The notes under the pieces were generated by a model. The model saw only the letters and a list, made by a program, of their open reading frames with translations, did not search any database and was not told where the DNA came from. Source: Pseudomonadota bacterium (GTDB taxonomy: Bacteria > Pseudomonadota > Alphaproteobacteria > Sphingomonadales > Sphingomonadaceae). Taken from it: a stretch of 40,852 nucleotides of DNA. The DNA lies in NCBI GenBank assembly GCA_029550345.1, contig JAKPHK010000005.1, positions 1 through 40,852 on the forward strand, in the 5' to 3' direction. A program made the position numbers and the translations under genes. How positions within the stretch are numbered: the first letter of the stretch is position 1; each line of letters begins with the position of its first letter. Positions 1 to 9,146 of the stretch are shown here, piece by piece.

Positions 1-337
1 TCCCGAATCCGAGCAGCAGCTGAAGCTGTTCCTGACCAAGTATCCCAAGCACGCCCGCGTGTCTTTCGCGCGCAACCTGCTGGGCCGCGCCTATCTGGAT
101 GAGGGCAACCCGCGCGAGGCGGCGAGCTGGTTCCTGCAGAACTACAAGGCCGATCCCAAGGGCCCGCGTGCGCCGGACAGCCTGCTTTACCTTGCTGAAT
201 CGATGCGCCAGCTCAAGGACACCAACCGGGCCTGCGTTGCGCTCGATCAGTTCGTACGCGAATTCCCGGCGGAGTCGACCGGACGGCTCAAGGCGCAGTA
301 CGATGCGACCAAGGGCGGGCTGAAGTGCCCGGCGTGA
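1..337 (+). CDS. cpoB: Tol-Pal system protein CpoB/YbgF, C-terminal part (5' end outside window)
   Basis: Partial gene, open in frame from base 2 to a TGA at 335-337, giving about 111 residues. The visible part is a tetratricopeptide-type helical repeat region with the phrases GRAYLDEGNPREAA, APDSLLYLAESM and ACVALDQFVREFP. These match the spacing of the C-terminal TPR domain of CpoB (YbgF), a periplasmic protein that coordinates outer-membrane constriction with peptidoglycan synthesis at division. A cysteine lies three residues from the end. The next gene is tilS, 9 bases downstream; in alphaproteobacteria ybgF is often followed by tilS at the end of the tol-pal cluster, which supports the call. 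The N-terminal coiled coil and signal peptide lie outside the window, so another periplasmic TPR protein cannot be excluded. Confidence 0.72.
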   Translation, partial: PESEQQLKLFLTKYPKHARVSFARNLLGRAYLDEGNPREAASWFLQNYKADPKGPRAPDSLLYLAESMRQLKDTNRACVALDQFVREFPAESTGRLKAQYDATKGGLKCPA

Positions 338-346
338 TGCCGCGCC

Positions 347-1306
347 GTGGCCACACCGACGCCGCCTGATCCAGACCTGACCGCGCGGTTCGCCGCCGAT
401 CTGGCCGCGTTGTGGCGCGGGGAAGGGCGGCTTGGTCTGGCGGTATCGGGCGGGCCGGACAGTCTGGCCCTGCTGCTGCTGGCCCATGCCGCCCTGCCGG
501 GGCGGGTCGCGGCGGCGACAGTCGATCACGGCTTACGGGCCGAAAGCGCGAATGAAGCGGCGATGGTGGGGCAGGTCTGCGCTGCGATCGGCGTGCCGCA
601 TCAGACGCTGAGTGTTGCGGTTGAGCCGGGCAATATCCAGTCCCGCGCCCGCGCCGCGCGCTATGCCGCGCTGGCCGGGTGGATGCAGCAACAGCAGTTG
701 GAGGCACTGGCCACCGCGCACCATGCCGATGATCAGGCCGAAACCCTGCTGGCCCGGCTTGGGCGCGGCAGCGGCGTTGCCGGACTGGCCGGGGTGCGGG
801 CGCGGGGGCAGGTGCCCGGCACGCCGCTGCTGCTGCTGCGCCCGCTGCTGGGCTGGCGGCGTGACGAGCTGGGCGGGGTGGTTGCCGCTGCCGGGCTGAT
901 GGCGGTGGCCGATCCCTCCAATGCCGACGACCGCTTCGACCGCGCCCGGATCCGCAAGGCGATTGCCGGTGCCGACTGGCTTGATGTGCCCGCCCTTGCC
1001 CAAAGCGCCGCCAACCTTGCCGATTCCGACGCTGCGCTCGATTGGGCGGCGGCGCGCGAATGGCGCGAATGTGTGACCAAGGGCCCGCTAGGCCTGACCT
1101 ATCGCCCGCAGGCTCCGCGCGCGGTGGCGCTGCGGGTGCTGGCGCGGATCGTGACCGAGCTTGACGGCCAGACCCCGCGCGGCAGCGCCGTCGCCCGTCT
1201 GTTCGAAAGCCTGCTGGCCCGCCAGCCCGCCTCGATCGGCAACCTCGTCGCCCGCGCCATGCCGGACGGGTGGAGTTTCAGCAAAGCGCCGAAGCGGCGG
1301 AGTTAG
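347..1306 (+). CDS. tilS: tRNA(Ile)-lysidine synthase TilS
   Basis: 319 residues. The enzyme adds lysine to C34 of the CAU-anticodon tRNA-Ile using ATP, so that it reads AUA. The N-type ATP pyrophosphatase P-loop is clear near residues 34-43 (SGGPDSLALL), followed by VDHGLR and by ATAHHADDQAETLLARL, which are standard TilS blocks. The frame is closed upstream by the stop of the preceding gene, and GTG at 347 is the only start before the P-loop that keeps the N-terminus. The protein is shorter than the roughly 430-residue E. coli enzyme and seems to lack most of its C-terminal domains, as in many alphaproteobacterial homologues. Its TAG stop overlaps the stop of the convergent downstream gene by three bases. 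It probably shares a transcript with the upstream gene. Confidence 0.93.
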   Translation: MATPTPPDPDLTARFAADLAALWRGEGRLGLAVSGGPDSLALLLLAHAALPGRVAAATVDHGLRAESANEAAMVGQVCAAIGVPHQTLSVAVEPGNIQSRARAARYAALAGWMQQQQLEALATAHHADDQAETLLARLGRGSGVAGLAGVRARGQVPGTPLLLLRPLLGWRRDELGGVVAAAGLMAVADPSNADDRFDRARIRKAIAGADWLDVPALAQSAANLADSDAALDWAAAREWRECVTKGPLGLTYRPQAPRAVALRVLARIVTELDGQTPRGSAVARLFESLLARQPASIGNLVARAMPDGWSFSKAPKRRS

Positions 1307-1956
1307 CTCCGCGCCGTCATCCCCTTTTGCCGCATCCGCCAGACCAGCTGGTCATAGCGGTCCTGACCGAAGAACGGTTCGCCGTCATGGACCATCAGCG
1401 GCACGCCGTAGTGGCCGCCAAGCCGCTGGTCGGCCTCGTTCTGCGCGATCACTGCGTCGAGCCGCTCGGCCTCAGCCGCAAGCACGGCGTCCATTTCGGC
1501 CAGGTCGCCGCCGGCCTCTGCCACGGCGCGGGCCAGATGATCGCCTTCGTTCCAGCCATCGACTTCGCCCGACCAGATCATGTGGCTGACCGCGCGCAGC
1601 AGCGGCAGGCCAAAGCCGCGTTCGCTGGCCAGCACGCCCAGCCGGGTCAGACGGTGGATGTACGGCTGCTCCTTCGGATAGGTCCGGGTGGCGAAATCCA
1701 TCACCACCGGATCGGGGCGCGGCCATCGCAATGTCAGCCCTTCAAACTCCGCGCTGCGCACACAGTCGCGCATCAGGTAGCTGGTCCACAGCGGATCGGC
1801 ATGGGCAAAGAATTCAGGCTGGCGCACCGCGATCGGCAGGACCGGGCGGACATTGACCTTTGCGTCCCAATCCCGCTCAAGCTCAAGCAGCTTGGGCGTG
1901 ACGATGTAGGAATAGGGGCTGCGGAACGACCAGAACAGATCGACGCTATGGGTCAT
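1303..1956 (-). CDS. DsbA-fold protein, 2-hydroxychromene-2-carboxylate isomerase family
   Basis: 217 residues. The N-terminus (VDLFWSFRSPYSYI) is the beta-strand and first helix of a DSBA-like thioredoxin fold with a serine-containing SPYSY in place of CXXC. The C-terminus GVPLMVHDGEPFFGQDRYD is typical of the HCCA isomerase / kappa-GST-like family, glutathione-dependent isomerases in aromatic degradation. No naphthalene-type catabolic genes are nearby, so the true substrate is unknown and the family name should not be read as proof of function. ATG at 1956 is preferred over an in-frame start 21 bases upstream because a strong GAGAGGAG ribosome binding site lies just before it. No signal peptide is visible, so it is probably cytoplasmic. 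It converges on tilS with overlapping stop codons. Confidence 0.8.
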   Translation of the reverse strand: MTHSVDLFWSFRSPYSYIVTPKLLELERDWDAKVNVRPVLPIAVRQPEFFAHADPLWTSYLMRDCVRSAEFEGLTLRWPRPDPVVMDFATRTYPKEQPYIHRLTRLGVLASERGFGLPLLRAVSHMIWSGEVDGWNEGDHLARAVAEAGGDLAEMDAVLAAEAERLDAVIAQNEADQRLGGHYGVPLMVHDGEPFFGQDRYDQLVWRMRQKGMTARS

Positions 1957-2023
1957 GCCGGGCTCCTCTCGCATCATGGCAAGGCGCCATGATTGCGCAA
2001 GGCGCGGGCGCGGTCAAACCGGA

Positions 2024-2671
2024 TCAGATCAGGCTGTCACCCTGCTTCGCGGTCTTGCCCTTGGTGATGTACACCTTGTCACCCACGTTGGTGACACTGA
2101 ACAGCTTCTTGTCGAACCCTGCAGGCACCCCGATGCAGCCGTGGCTGGCATAGCCCTTTTCAACCTTGGTGCCATGGATCGCCACACCGTCGGTGGTGAG
2201 GTTCTGGGTGAAGGGCATCGGCGCACCGTCATAGGTGCTGGAATAGTGATCGGCCTTCTTCCACTTGATCGGGAAAACCCCCAGCGGGGTCGGCTTTTCG
2301 CTGGTCCCCAGCAGCACCGCGGTCGCGCCGATCTCATAGCCACCCTTGAAAACCGAGAGCACCCGGGCGTCGAGATCGACCGTGATCACGATCGGGCCAT
2401 CGGGCACGCCCTTGTCATCCCAATGCCACTGGCCGTACTTGATTGGCCCGTCGATCGGCAAAATCCGTTTGATGACAAAGCGTTCGTCCTTGGCCGGGGC
2501 CGCAGTCGGGGCGGGGCTGGCGGCGGGCGTCGCGGGTGCGCTTGCCACGGGACTGGCTTCCGGCTCAAGGGCCTTGGCACTCTGTTCCGGCTGCGAAAGC
2601 AGCAGCGCCGCACCGCCGACAACGGCGGCGGTGAATAGACCGATCATGGCGATCCCGGAATTGAATTTCAT
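2024..2671 (-). CDS. L,D-transpeptidase (YkuD domain), membrane-anchored or exported
   Basis: 215 residues. An N-terminal hydrophobic segment (about residues 7-26) is followed by an Ala/Pro/Ser-rich linker to about residue 60, which fits a signal anchor or signal peptide plus cell-wall spacer. The catalytic YkuD domain ends with IHGT and SHGCIGVP, carrying the family His and the nucleophilic Cys. Such enzymes make 3-3 peptidoglycan cross-links or attach proteins to peptidoglycan in the periplasm. The commonest motif is SHGCxR; here Gly takes the Arg position. It lies 136 bases downstream of ppc on the same strand. That gap holds two weak hairpins (2772-2798 is the clearer) but no convincing promoter by eye. 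Confidence 0.88.
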   Translation of the reverse strand: MKFNSGIAMIGLFTAAVVGGAALLLSQPEQSAKALEPEASPVASAPATPAASPAPTAAPAKDERFVIKRILPIDGPIKYGQWHWDDKGVPDGPIVITVDLDARVLSVFKGGYEIGATAVLLGTSEKPTPLGVFPIKWKKADHYSSTYDGAPMPFTQNLTTDGVAIHGTKVEKGYASHGCIGVPAGFDKKLFSVTNVGDKVYITKGKTAKQGDSLI

Positions 2672-2771
2672 CGCTTTGCGTCCCGCAGATGTTCCCGCAC
2701 CAGGCTGAACCCTAGGGCAGGACCATGGTGAAGGCCAGCCCGCCGGGCACGGCGTTTCGTGCCGGGACTAC

Positions 2772-2798
2772 CTGCCAGACAAAGGTTAACGCTGGCAG
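2772..2798 (-). terminator. possible hairpin terminator after ppc
   Basis: A perfect 7-base inverted repeat (CTGCCAG/CTGGCAG) with a 13-base loop begins about 10 bases after the ppc stop on the minus strand. There is no following T-run, so this is either a weak or factor-assisted terminator, or an mRNA 3'-end hairpin. Confidence 0.3.
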
Positions 2799-2807
2799 AA
2801 CAGCATG

Positions 2808-5582
2808 TTAGCCATGTGCCCCGAACAGATTGGCGATCGCCGTGGTGATCCGCAGCGAAAGCGCCTGAGCCCCGGCAATCGGATCAAGGAACTCGCGGTG
2901 GATCGCGGCATAGCCGACCGCGCCTTTGTCCGGATAATCGCTCGGTTCGCGCACGGTGAAGTCGCCCAGGCGGGGTTCGGCGGCAGGGAAGGCCCGGCGC
3001 AGCTGGGCCAGTGCCTCGTCCACGCGCAGGGTGAAGATCATCTCCAGCACATCGTCGCGGCTGATATCGTTGGCGCGGCTGAAGGCTGGAACCGATACGG
3101 CCCGCAGGAACATATGCTGGAACAGCGCCAGTCGCAGGGCCTGAAGCACACCAAGTGTCCGCCGGGTATGCTCACGGCCTTCGTGCGGCGCCTCGTCAGG
3201 GATCAGATCGAGCAGTCGGTGCAGCTTGAGTGCATCGACGCGCAGGCGGCTGGCCATGCGCCGATAGACGCCGGTGCGGTCATCGGTGGTCAGATATTCG
3301 GTCAGCGCCAGGCAGGCGTCGGCGATCTGGTCTTCGCCGCCGCGATAGGGGCGGCTGGCCCAATAGGCCGAATTGAACAGTTCGCCGAATGCGGCCACGG
3401 TCTTGATGCTGGCCAGAGCATTGGCGCTGCGCACCAGCCGCACCAGTTGCCGCCCGCGATCGCTGGAGCGCAGCAATTCGGCCAGTTCCTCGTAATTACC
3501 CTCGGCCGCGCTGCCAAAGCCGCCGATCACGTTGACCGGATAGCCCAGCTGCTGCAGCACCGCGTTGTGCGGGATCGCACGGATCTGGCGCAGGCTCATC
3601 TCGCGGTCAGCGGTAAGGTCGCTCTGGCGGCGGCTTTTACGGCTGCCGGTATCGTTGAGCAGGCCCAGCCCGAAAGCGGTTACCGCGCGGGGGTAGGTCC
3701 GGCTGGCCAGCTGCGCGGCCTGGAAGCGGCGGATCGCACGGTAGAAATCGAGGCTCAGGTCGGTACGGCGATAGAACGGATCGGTCGGCGCATCGAGATC
3801 GGTCAGGCCCGGCGGCATCTCGGCAAAGCGGGTCAGCGTAGCGAGGGCTAGTTCGGGCGTGGCGAAGAACAGATAGCCATCGCCGCCCTGAAAGCTGACT
3901 TCCCCCTCAAGTCTGATTCCGGCACGGGCGAACCGCCGCCGCGCCCAGGGTGAAAGTGGCCAGGCCAAACGGTCGGAAAAACTGCCTGGATGGGCGCCGC
4001 GCCCCATGCTTTCGCCGTGGGTGTTGAATACCAATGCGGCAACATCGCTCAGCCCGTTGGCCTGCATCGCCTCGCTCAGCCGTCCTTGCAGCCGCTCGAT
4101 TGCCAATGCTGCCGGAATCTGGCCGACGAAACGACCGGCATCGGAAAAGCCTGTCTGGATCGATACCCGCCCGCGAAGCCGGGCGTAATCGCGATAGGCC
4201 GGTTCGGCCAGCAGCGCGTCAAGGAATCGGCCGCCATGTTCCAGCGCGCTTTCGGTTTCGAACAGCGGCGAGACATCGACCTTGCCTTCGATTCCGAACA
4301 GCCGGGCGAAATAGAGCGCGGCCAGAACCGTGGTCGGCTGCTCGCATTCCGCCACCAGCATCCGGATCGGCGCGTCGGCGTCGATGTGGTGCAGGATCTG
4401 GGCCATGGCCAGGAACTGCCGGATCGCGGTGGAACTTTCGATCGCGAGTGCAGCCATGTTGGAATGGAGCGGCTTCACTTCGGCCAATAGTTCACGTAGC
4501 CGGACCAAGGCGGCCTGGCTGGCGAGATCGAGCTTGCCATCAGGGTCGATCCGGCGGCGGATCGCGTTCTGCAGCTGGCTGGAATTGACCCGGAAGTGGA
4601 TCCAGCCCATCCCAAGCCCGTCTGCACGCATCGCGGCGGCAATTGTCAGCAGGGTTTCGGCCTGATCGTCCCCCGCATCGGTCGCCAGCCGCTCAAGCTC
4701 GGCAATGGTCGGGGCCAGGCTGGTCAGCTTGAAGGGGTGATCGGCGCTGAGATGGTTGGCTGTGTCCGAAAGCGCGCTGGGATCGGCGATGTCGGTAGCG
4801 CCCAGACGCTCGGCCTGGGTTGCGGCATAGCCAGCCGCAGCGCGTAGGCTCTCGGCAATGTCGGGCGCCGCAGCGTCCAGCGCGGCGGCATAACTTTCCA
4901 GCCGCTCGGCCTTTTCCTGCAGGCGATAGCGCAGCGATGTCGCCCAGGAAATGTCGGTCCGCCCGTCCATGTCATAGCCGACCCAGCTGGCGAAGCGGAG
5001 CGGCATCGGGTTCAGTTCGCGCCACTTGTCCGGCCAGCGTGAGCGGGCCTGACCCAGCAATGTGCGGACCATGGTATCGCGGGCGGTTTGCGCCCGGCCG
5101 ATCGCGTCCATCGCGGCGCGGTGTTCACTATCGAGTGTAATCGCGTCGCGCGTGTGCGGCGCCACGCAGGCGGTGGCTTCGCCGATCTCACCAGAGGAAG
5201 CCGCCGCCGCAACCGCTGCAGACTGGCGCTGGGTCAGAAGGAAAGTGGGGTGCGCGGTGAAGACGATGTGCGCCGCCGGATTGCGCCAACGGGCGGCGAA
5301 GGCATCAAAATCCTGCTCAGTGCAGAGCGCGCGGAGGCGATCCAGGTTCTCGCTGTCGGCCACCGGCCCGACAAGCCGATTGAGACGGTACGCCCGTGCT
5401 AGCAGCCCTTCGCATTCCAGCTCGGCCACCAGCGCCGCGATTCCGTCGAGCGTCAGCTCACCGCTTTCGATCTGGCGGGACAGTTCAAGGCTGAGCTGGA
5501 AGACCGGGTTGAACAGGGGGGTTTCGGTAGTCTGCTGGTGCAGCGACTGGAGCCGCGCGTCGAGCTGGGCCAGTAGGGTCAT
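2808..5582 (-). CDS. ppc: divergent phosphoenolpyruvate carboxylase family protein
   Basis: 924 residues, close to the usual PEP carboxylase length. The family reaction is PEP plus bicarbonate to oxaloacetate, refilling the TCA cycle. Recognisable blocks are FTAHPT near residue 108 (catalytic His of VLTAHPT), a divergent GYDMDGR near 202 (usually GGDRDGNP), PLFET near 445 with a metal-ligand Glu, GFSDAG near 478 (usually GYSDSAKDAG), HGESMGRGAHP near 522 (usually HGRGGxxGRGG), and GSRKSRR followed by LRQIRAIP near 645. The first catalytic-loop Arg and the GYSDSAK lysine therefore appear changed. ATG at 5582 overlaps the eda stop as ATGA, which rules out a start 30 codons upstream. It is the last gene of the zwf-edd-glk-eda-ppc operon. 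PEP carboxylase is the best call, but activity should not be assumed. Confidence 0.8.
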   Translation of the reverse strand: MTLLAQLDARLQSLHQQTTETPLFNPVFQLSLELSRQIESGELTLDGIAALVAELECEGLLARAYRLNRLVGPVADSENLDRLRALCTEQDFDAFAARWRNPAAHIVFTAHPTFLLTQRQSAAVAAAASSGEIGEATACVAPHTRDAITLDSEHRAAMDAIGRAQTARDTMVRTLLGQARSRWPDKWRELNPMPLRFASWVGYDMDGRTDISWATSLRYRLQEKAERLESYAAALDAAAPDIAESLRAAAGYAATQAERLGATDIADPSALSDTANHLSADHPFKLTSLAPTIAELERLATDAGDDQAETLLTIAAAMRADGLGMGWIHFRVNSSQLQNAIRRRIDPDGKLDLASQAALVRLRELLAEVKPLHSNMAALAIESSTAIRQFLAMAQILHHIDADAPIRMLVAECEQPTTVLAALYFARLFGIEGKVDVSPLFETESALEHGGRFLDALLAEPAYRDYARLRGRVSIQTGFSDAGRFVGQIPAALAIERLQGRLSEAMQANGLSDVAALVFNTHGESMGRGAHPGSFSDRLAWPLSPWARRRFARAGIRLEGEVSFQGGDGYLFFATPELALATLTRFAEMPPGLTDLDAPTDPFYRRTDLSLDFYRAIRRFQAAQLASRTYPRAVTAFGLGLLNDTGSRKSRRQSDLTADREMSLRQIRAIPHNAVLQQLGYPVNVIGGFGSAAEGNYEELAELLRSSDRGRQLVRLVRSANALASIKTVAAFGELFNSAYWASRPYRGGEDQIADACLALTEYLTTDDRTGVYRRMASRLRVDALKLHRLLDLIPDEAPHEGREHTRRTLGVLQALRLALFQHMFLRAVSVPAFSRANDISRDDVLEMIFTLRVDEALAQLRRAFPAAEPRLGDFTVREPSDYPDKGAVGYAAIHREFLDPIAGAQALSLRITTAIANLFGAHG

Positions 5583-6193
5583 CGTGCCAGCCCGGATGCA
5601 GCGCGCGCTGCAGCCTCGATCGCCGCCGGATCGACCTGGCCTTTTGGCACCAGCCATGACCCGCCGCAGCATAGCACGGCATCGAGTGCCAGCCAGTCCG
5701 GCGCGGTCTGGGCGGTGATCCCGCCGGTAGGGCAGAACTTGACCATGCCGAACGGCGCTGCAATCGCCTTCAGCGCCGGGATCCCGCCATTGGCTTCGGC
5801 CGGGAAGAACTTGAACCGGTCGAGCCCCAGATCGAGTCCGCGCATGATGTCGGACGAGGTGGCGGTGCCGGGCAGATACGGCACACCGGACGCAATCGCG
5901 GCCTTGGCGAGACTGTCGGTCAGGCCCGGCGAGACGATGAATTCGCTGCCCGCCTCAAGCGCGTCTTCCAGTGCCATTTCGTTGAGCACCGTGCCCGCGC
6001 CGACGATCGCGCCGGGGACCCGCTTCATCTCGCGGATAACCTCAAGCGCGCTTGAGGTGCGCAGGGTAACCTCCAGAACCGGCAGCCCGCCCTTGACCAG
6101 CGCCTCGGCGATCGGAGCGGCCTGGGCCACGTCCTCGATCACCAGCACGGGGATCACCGGGGCCTTGCGCATCAGGGTTTCGATCGGGCTCAC
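5579..6193 (-). CDS. eda: 2-dehydro-3-deoxy-6-phosphogluconate (KDPG) aldolase
   Basis: 204 residues, the usual length. It cleaves KDPG into pyruvate and glyceraldehyde 3-phosphate, the last step of the Entner-Doudoroff pathway. The class I aldolase motifs are present: PVLEVTLRT near residue 38 with the conserved Glu, and FKFFPAEANGG with the Schiff-base Lys. The start is GTG at 6193, which overlaps the glk stop as GTGA, and AAGGAG lies about 8 bases before it. Longer in-frame extensions run into glk and are rejected. Its own TGA overlaps the ppc ATG, so translation of glk, eda and ppc is probably coupled. Confidence 0.96.
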   Translation of the reverse strand: MSPIETLMRKAPVIPVLVIEDVAQAAPIAEALVKGGLPVLEVTLRTSSALEVIREMKRVPGAIVGAGTVLNEMALEDALEAGSEFIVSPGLTDSLAKAAIASGVPYLPGTATSSDIMRGLDLGLDRFKFFPAEANGGIPALKAIAAPFGMVKFCPTGGITAQTAPDWLALDAVLCCGGSWLVPKGQVDPAAIEAAARAASGLAR

Positions 6194-7167
6194 GATAGAT
6201 GCTCCTTGGCAAAAGCGGCGGCAGCGCCGAACAGGCCGGGCTGGGGGTGGGTGATCAGCTTGACCGGGAGCTTGCCCATCAGTTCGGCAAAGCGGCCCTT
6301 GGCGGTAAAGCGGTTGGCAAAGCCGGATCGCAGCAGGGTGTCCTTGATCCGCAGGCCAAGTCCGCCGGCGATGACCACGCCCGAAGCGCCTTGCGCCAGG
6401 GCGATATCGCCCGCGAACGAGCCAAGCGACAGGCAGAACCGATCGACCGCGGCGGCGGCCAGACTGTCTTCTCCGCTGGTCCCCAGACCCCACAGGGTGC
6501 GGTCGTCAAGCGGCTGGATCGCCCGGCCTTCCAGCGCGGCGAGGCCTTCGTATATATCGACCAGCCCCGGGCCGGAGACCACCCGCTCGACCGAGACCCG
6601 GCGATAACGCTGGCGCAAACGGGCCAGGATCGCGTCCTCGATCGTATCAAGCGGGGCGAAATCGACGTGCCCGCCCTCGGTCGCCTGGACGCGGTAGTGG
6701 CCGCACCCGTCGCGCCAGACATGGGCGACGCCAAGGCCCGTACCCGGCCCGACGATGGAAAGCGTGCCCGAGGCCGGAAGCGGTTCGTTCGGCCCCGCCA
6801 GGTGGACGAAATGCTCAGCCCCGGCGCAGGCCACGGCGTGACCGACCGCGCCGAAATCGTTGATCACGCTGTAACGGTTCGCGCCGAGCTTTTCCGGGAT
6901 CAACGCCGGGCGGATCACCCAGGGGTTGTTGGTAAAGCGGATCACCTCGCCGCCGACCGGCCCGGCGATCGCGATCGAGACGGCTGCGGGCAGGCTGCCA
7001 CCCTGAAGTCGTGCGAAGTCTTCCCAGGCCGTCTGGAAGCTGGCGTGATCGCTGGTGTGGAGCGTTGCCGGCTCACCCAGAGCGATGGCGCCGTCCGCCG
7101 CGATTTCGGCGAGAGCGAAGCGGGCGTGGGTGCCGCCGATGTCAACGGTGACGATTGTGGTGGTCAC
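6190..7167 (-). CDS. glk: glucokinase
   Basis: 325 residues. It phosphorylates glucose with ATP. It belongs to the bacterial Glk family (not ROK): [12 protein letters not shown] near residue 8 is the phosphate-binding block, [11 protein letters not shown] contains the catalytic Asp, and [11 protein letters not shown] and [10 protein letters not shown] follow. The start is GTG at 7167, overlapping the edd stop as GTGA. It sits in the middle of the Entner-Doudoroff operon, in the same zwf-edd-glk order known from Zymomonas mobilis, and feeds glucose 6-phosphate to Zwf. Confidence 0.95.
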   Translation of the reverse strand: MTTTIVTVDIGGTHARFALAEIAADGAIALGEPATLHTSDHASFQTAWEDFARLQGGSLPAAVSIAIAGPVGGEVIRFTNNPWVIRPALIPEKLGANRYSVINDFGAVGHAVACAGAEHFVHLAGPNEPLPASGTLSIVGPGTGLGVAHVWRDGCGHYRVQATEGGHVDFAPLDTIEDAILARLRQRYRRVSVERVVSGPGLVDIYEGLAALEGRAIQPLDDRTLWGLGTSGEDSLAAAAVDRFCLSLGSFAGDIALAQGASGVVIAGGLGLRIKDTLLRSGFANRFTAKGRFAELMGKLPVKLITHPQPGLFGAAAAFAKEHLS

Positions 7168-8975
7168 AGCCCGGCCTCCGCCAGCATCGCCGAGCCGCCT
7201 TGTTCGGCCCCATCGGCGTGGTGGCGCAGCATGGCGAACAGTTCGCGGCCCATGCCCATCTGCGTCGCCGGAGCCGAAGCCGGATCGCGCGCGGCCAGAT
7301 CGGTCAGAACCTCTAACGTGCCGTCATGGCCGCAGAGCCTGATCACATCACCATCGCGAACCCGGGCCAGCGGGCCGCCACCCAGCGCCTCGGGCGTTAC
7401 GTGGATCGCGGCCGGAACCTTGCCGCTGGCTCCGCTCATTCGTCCATCGGTAACCAGCGCAACCTTGAAGCCCTTGTCCTGCAGCACGCCGAGCGGCGGC
7501 GTCAGTTTGTGCAGTTCGGGCATCCCGTTGGCGCGCGGGCCCTGAAAGCGGACCACTACCACGACATCGCGGTCCAGCTCGCCCGCCTTGAACGCGGCCT
7601 GGACCGCCTCCTGGCTGTTGAACACCCGGGCCGGAGCCTCGATCGTATAGCGTTCGGGATCGACGGCGCTGGTCTTGAAGATCGCCCGGCCGAGATTGCC
7701 CTGGGTGAGCCGCATCCCGCCATCCGGCATGAATGGATCGGCGGCGGAGCGCTGAACGCTCTCGTCCAGGCTCTTGCCGGGGCCGTCCCGCCAGGTCAGC
7801 TTGCCGCCTTCATCACAGGCGCCTTCAAGCCCGGCAAACATATCGACATCGCTGACGGTCAGGATATCCGCATGGACCAGCCCGGCGGCGGCCAGATCGC
7901 GCATCAGTTCGCTCATCCCGCCGGCGGCGTGGAAGTGGTTCACATCGGCGGCGCCGTTGGGATAGGCCCGGACCATCAGCGGCACCGCCGCGCTCAGTTC
8001 GTCAAGGTCCTGCCAGTCAAGCGCGATCCCGGCGGCGCGGGCCATGGCCGGCAGGTGGATTGCGTGATTGGTCGATCCGCCGGTGGCCAGCAGCCCGACC
8101 GCGGCGTTGACGATCGAGCGTTCGTCAACCACCCGGCCCATCGGGCGGTAATCATCACCTTCGCGCCCGATCGCCGCCAGCCTGTGTACCGCCGCGCGGG
8201 TATAGGCTGAACGAAGCGGGGTATTCGGCGGGACGAATGACGAACCTGGCAGTTGCAGCCCCATCAGTTCCAGCATCATCTGGTTGGAATTGGCGGTGCC
8301 ATAGAAGGTGCAGGTGCCGGGGCTGTGATAACTGGCGCTTTCGCTTTCCAGCAGATCGGCGCGGGTCGCCTTGCCTTCGGCATAGAGCTGGCGAACCTTC
8401 TGCTTTTCCTTGTTACCAAGGCCCGAGGGCATCGGTCCGCTCGGCACGAACACGGCGGGCAGGTGGCCGAACCGCAGTGCGCCGATCACCAGCCCCGGCA
8501 CGATCTTGTCGCAGATCCCCAGCAGTGCCATGCCATCGAACATCGCGTGGCTCATCGCCACGGCGGTGGACAGGGCGATAACATCGCGGCTGAACAGCGA
8601 CAGTTCCATGCCGTCCTGACCCTGGGTCACCCCGTCGCACATCGCGGGAGTACCACCCGCGACCTGCGCTGTGGCGCCCACCTCGCGGGCATAGATCTTC
8701 ATCGCTTCCGGGTAGCGACCATAGGGCTGATGCGCCGAAAGCATATCGTTGTAGGCGGTGACGATCGCCAGGTTGGCGCCGCGCCCGCTCTTGATCGCGC
8801 CTTTGTCCCCTTCGGCGGCGGCAAAGCCGTGGGCGAGGTTGGAGCAGGACAGGGCGTTGCGGTTCGGAAACCGCTCCGCCTCACGCGCGATCAGATCGAG
8901 ATAGCGGCGGCGACTGTCATTCGACTTGTCGATGATCCGCGCGGTGACGCGCTCGATCGTGGGATGGAGGGTCAT
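7164..8975 (-). CDS. edd: 6-phosphogluconate dehydratase
   Basis: 603 residues, full length. It dehydrates 6-phosphogluconate to KDPG, the defining Entner-Doudoroff step, and is an iron-sulfur enzyme of the IlvD/Edd family. Family blocks include [29 protein letters not shown] (cluster Cys), [18 protein letters not shown] (second Cys) and [15 protein letters not shown] near the C-terminus. The start is ATG at 8975. It is separated from the upstream zwf by a 171-base gap that holds an inverted-repeat element, whereas all downstream junctions of the operon are 4-base overlaps. No 6-phosphogluconolactonase gene lies between zwf and edd. Confidence 0.96.
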   Translation of the reverse strand: MTLHPTIERVTARIIDKSNDSRRRYLDLIAREAERFPNRNALSCSNLAHGFAAAEGDKGAIKSGRGANLAIVTAYNDMLSAHQPYGRYPEAMKIYAREVGATAQVAGGTPAMCDGVTQGQDGMELSLFSRDVIALSTAVAMSHAMFDGMALLGICDKIVPGLVIGALRFGHLPAVFVPSGPMPSGLGNKEKQKVRQLYAEGKATRADLLESESASYHSPGTCTFYGTANSNQMMLELMGLQLPGSSFVPPNTPLRSAYTRAAVHRLAAIGREGDDYRPMGRVVDERSIVNAAVGLLATGGSTNHAIHLPAMARAAGIALDWQDLDELSAAVPLMVRAYPNGAADVNHFHAAGGMSELMRDLAAAGLVHADILTVSDVDMFAGLEGACDEGGKLTWRDGPGKSLDESVQRSAADPFMPDGGMRLTQGNLGRAIFKTSAVDPERYTIEAPARVFNSQEAVQAAFKAGELDRDVVVVVRFQGPRANGMPELHKLTPPLGVLQDKGFKVALVTDGRMSGASGKVPAAIHVTPEALGGGPLARVRDGDVIRLCGHDGTLEVLTDLAARDPASAPATQMGMGRELFAMLRHHADGAEQGGSAMLAEAGL

Positions 8976-8999
8976 GCGGCGCCTCGTGAACAGTTGAAT

Positions 9000-9140
9000 T
9001 CACGCGGAGACGCGGAGGCGCGGAGCAGGGTGCCGAGCCGAAGGCTCAACGCTTCCGAAGCGATTCCGGTTCCACTTTGAGATGGGGTGATATGGCACGG
9101 CTTCGCGGCAAGCTCTCCGCGCCTCCGCGTCTCCGCGTGA
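9000..9140. repeat. long inverted-repeat element, copy 1 (zwf-edd gap)
   Basis: Two perfectly complementary 26-base arms (9000-9025 and 9115-9140), built from GCGGAG/CTCCGC units and beginning TCACGCGGAG, flank an 89-base centre. Allowing a one-base bulge the pairing extends about three bases further out. Near the right arm the centre holds ACGGCTTCGCGGCAA. A second, diverged element with the same arm vocabulary and the same internal block lies at 34763-34936, so this is a dispersed structured repeat rather than a one-off terminator. It fills nearly the whole zwf-edd gap and would form a large stem in the operon transcript. Confidence 0.85.
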
Positions 9141-9146
9141 TTCAGG

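Noticed and set aside
2805..3851. 348-residue plus-strand ORF opposite ppc
   Set aside because: Antisense to conserved PEP carboxylase blocks, with no motif or ribosome site.
6199..7545. 448-residue ORF opposite glk and edd
   Set aside because: It runs antisense across the junction of two clear genes and shows no protein motif.
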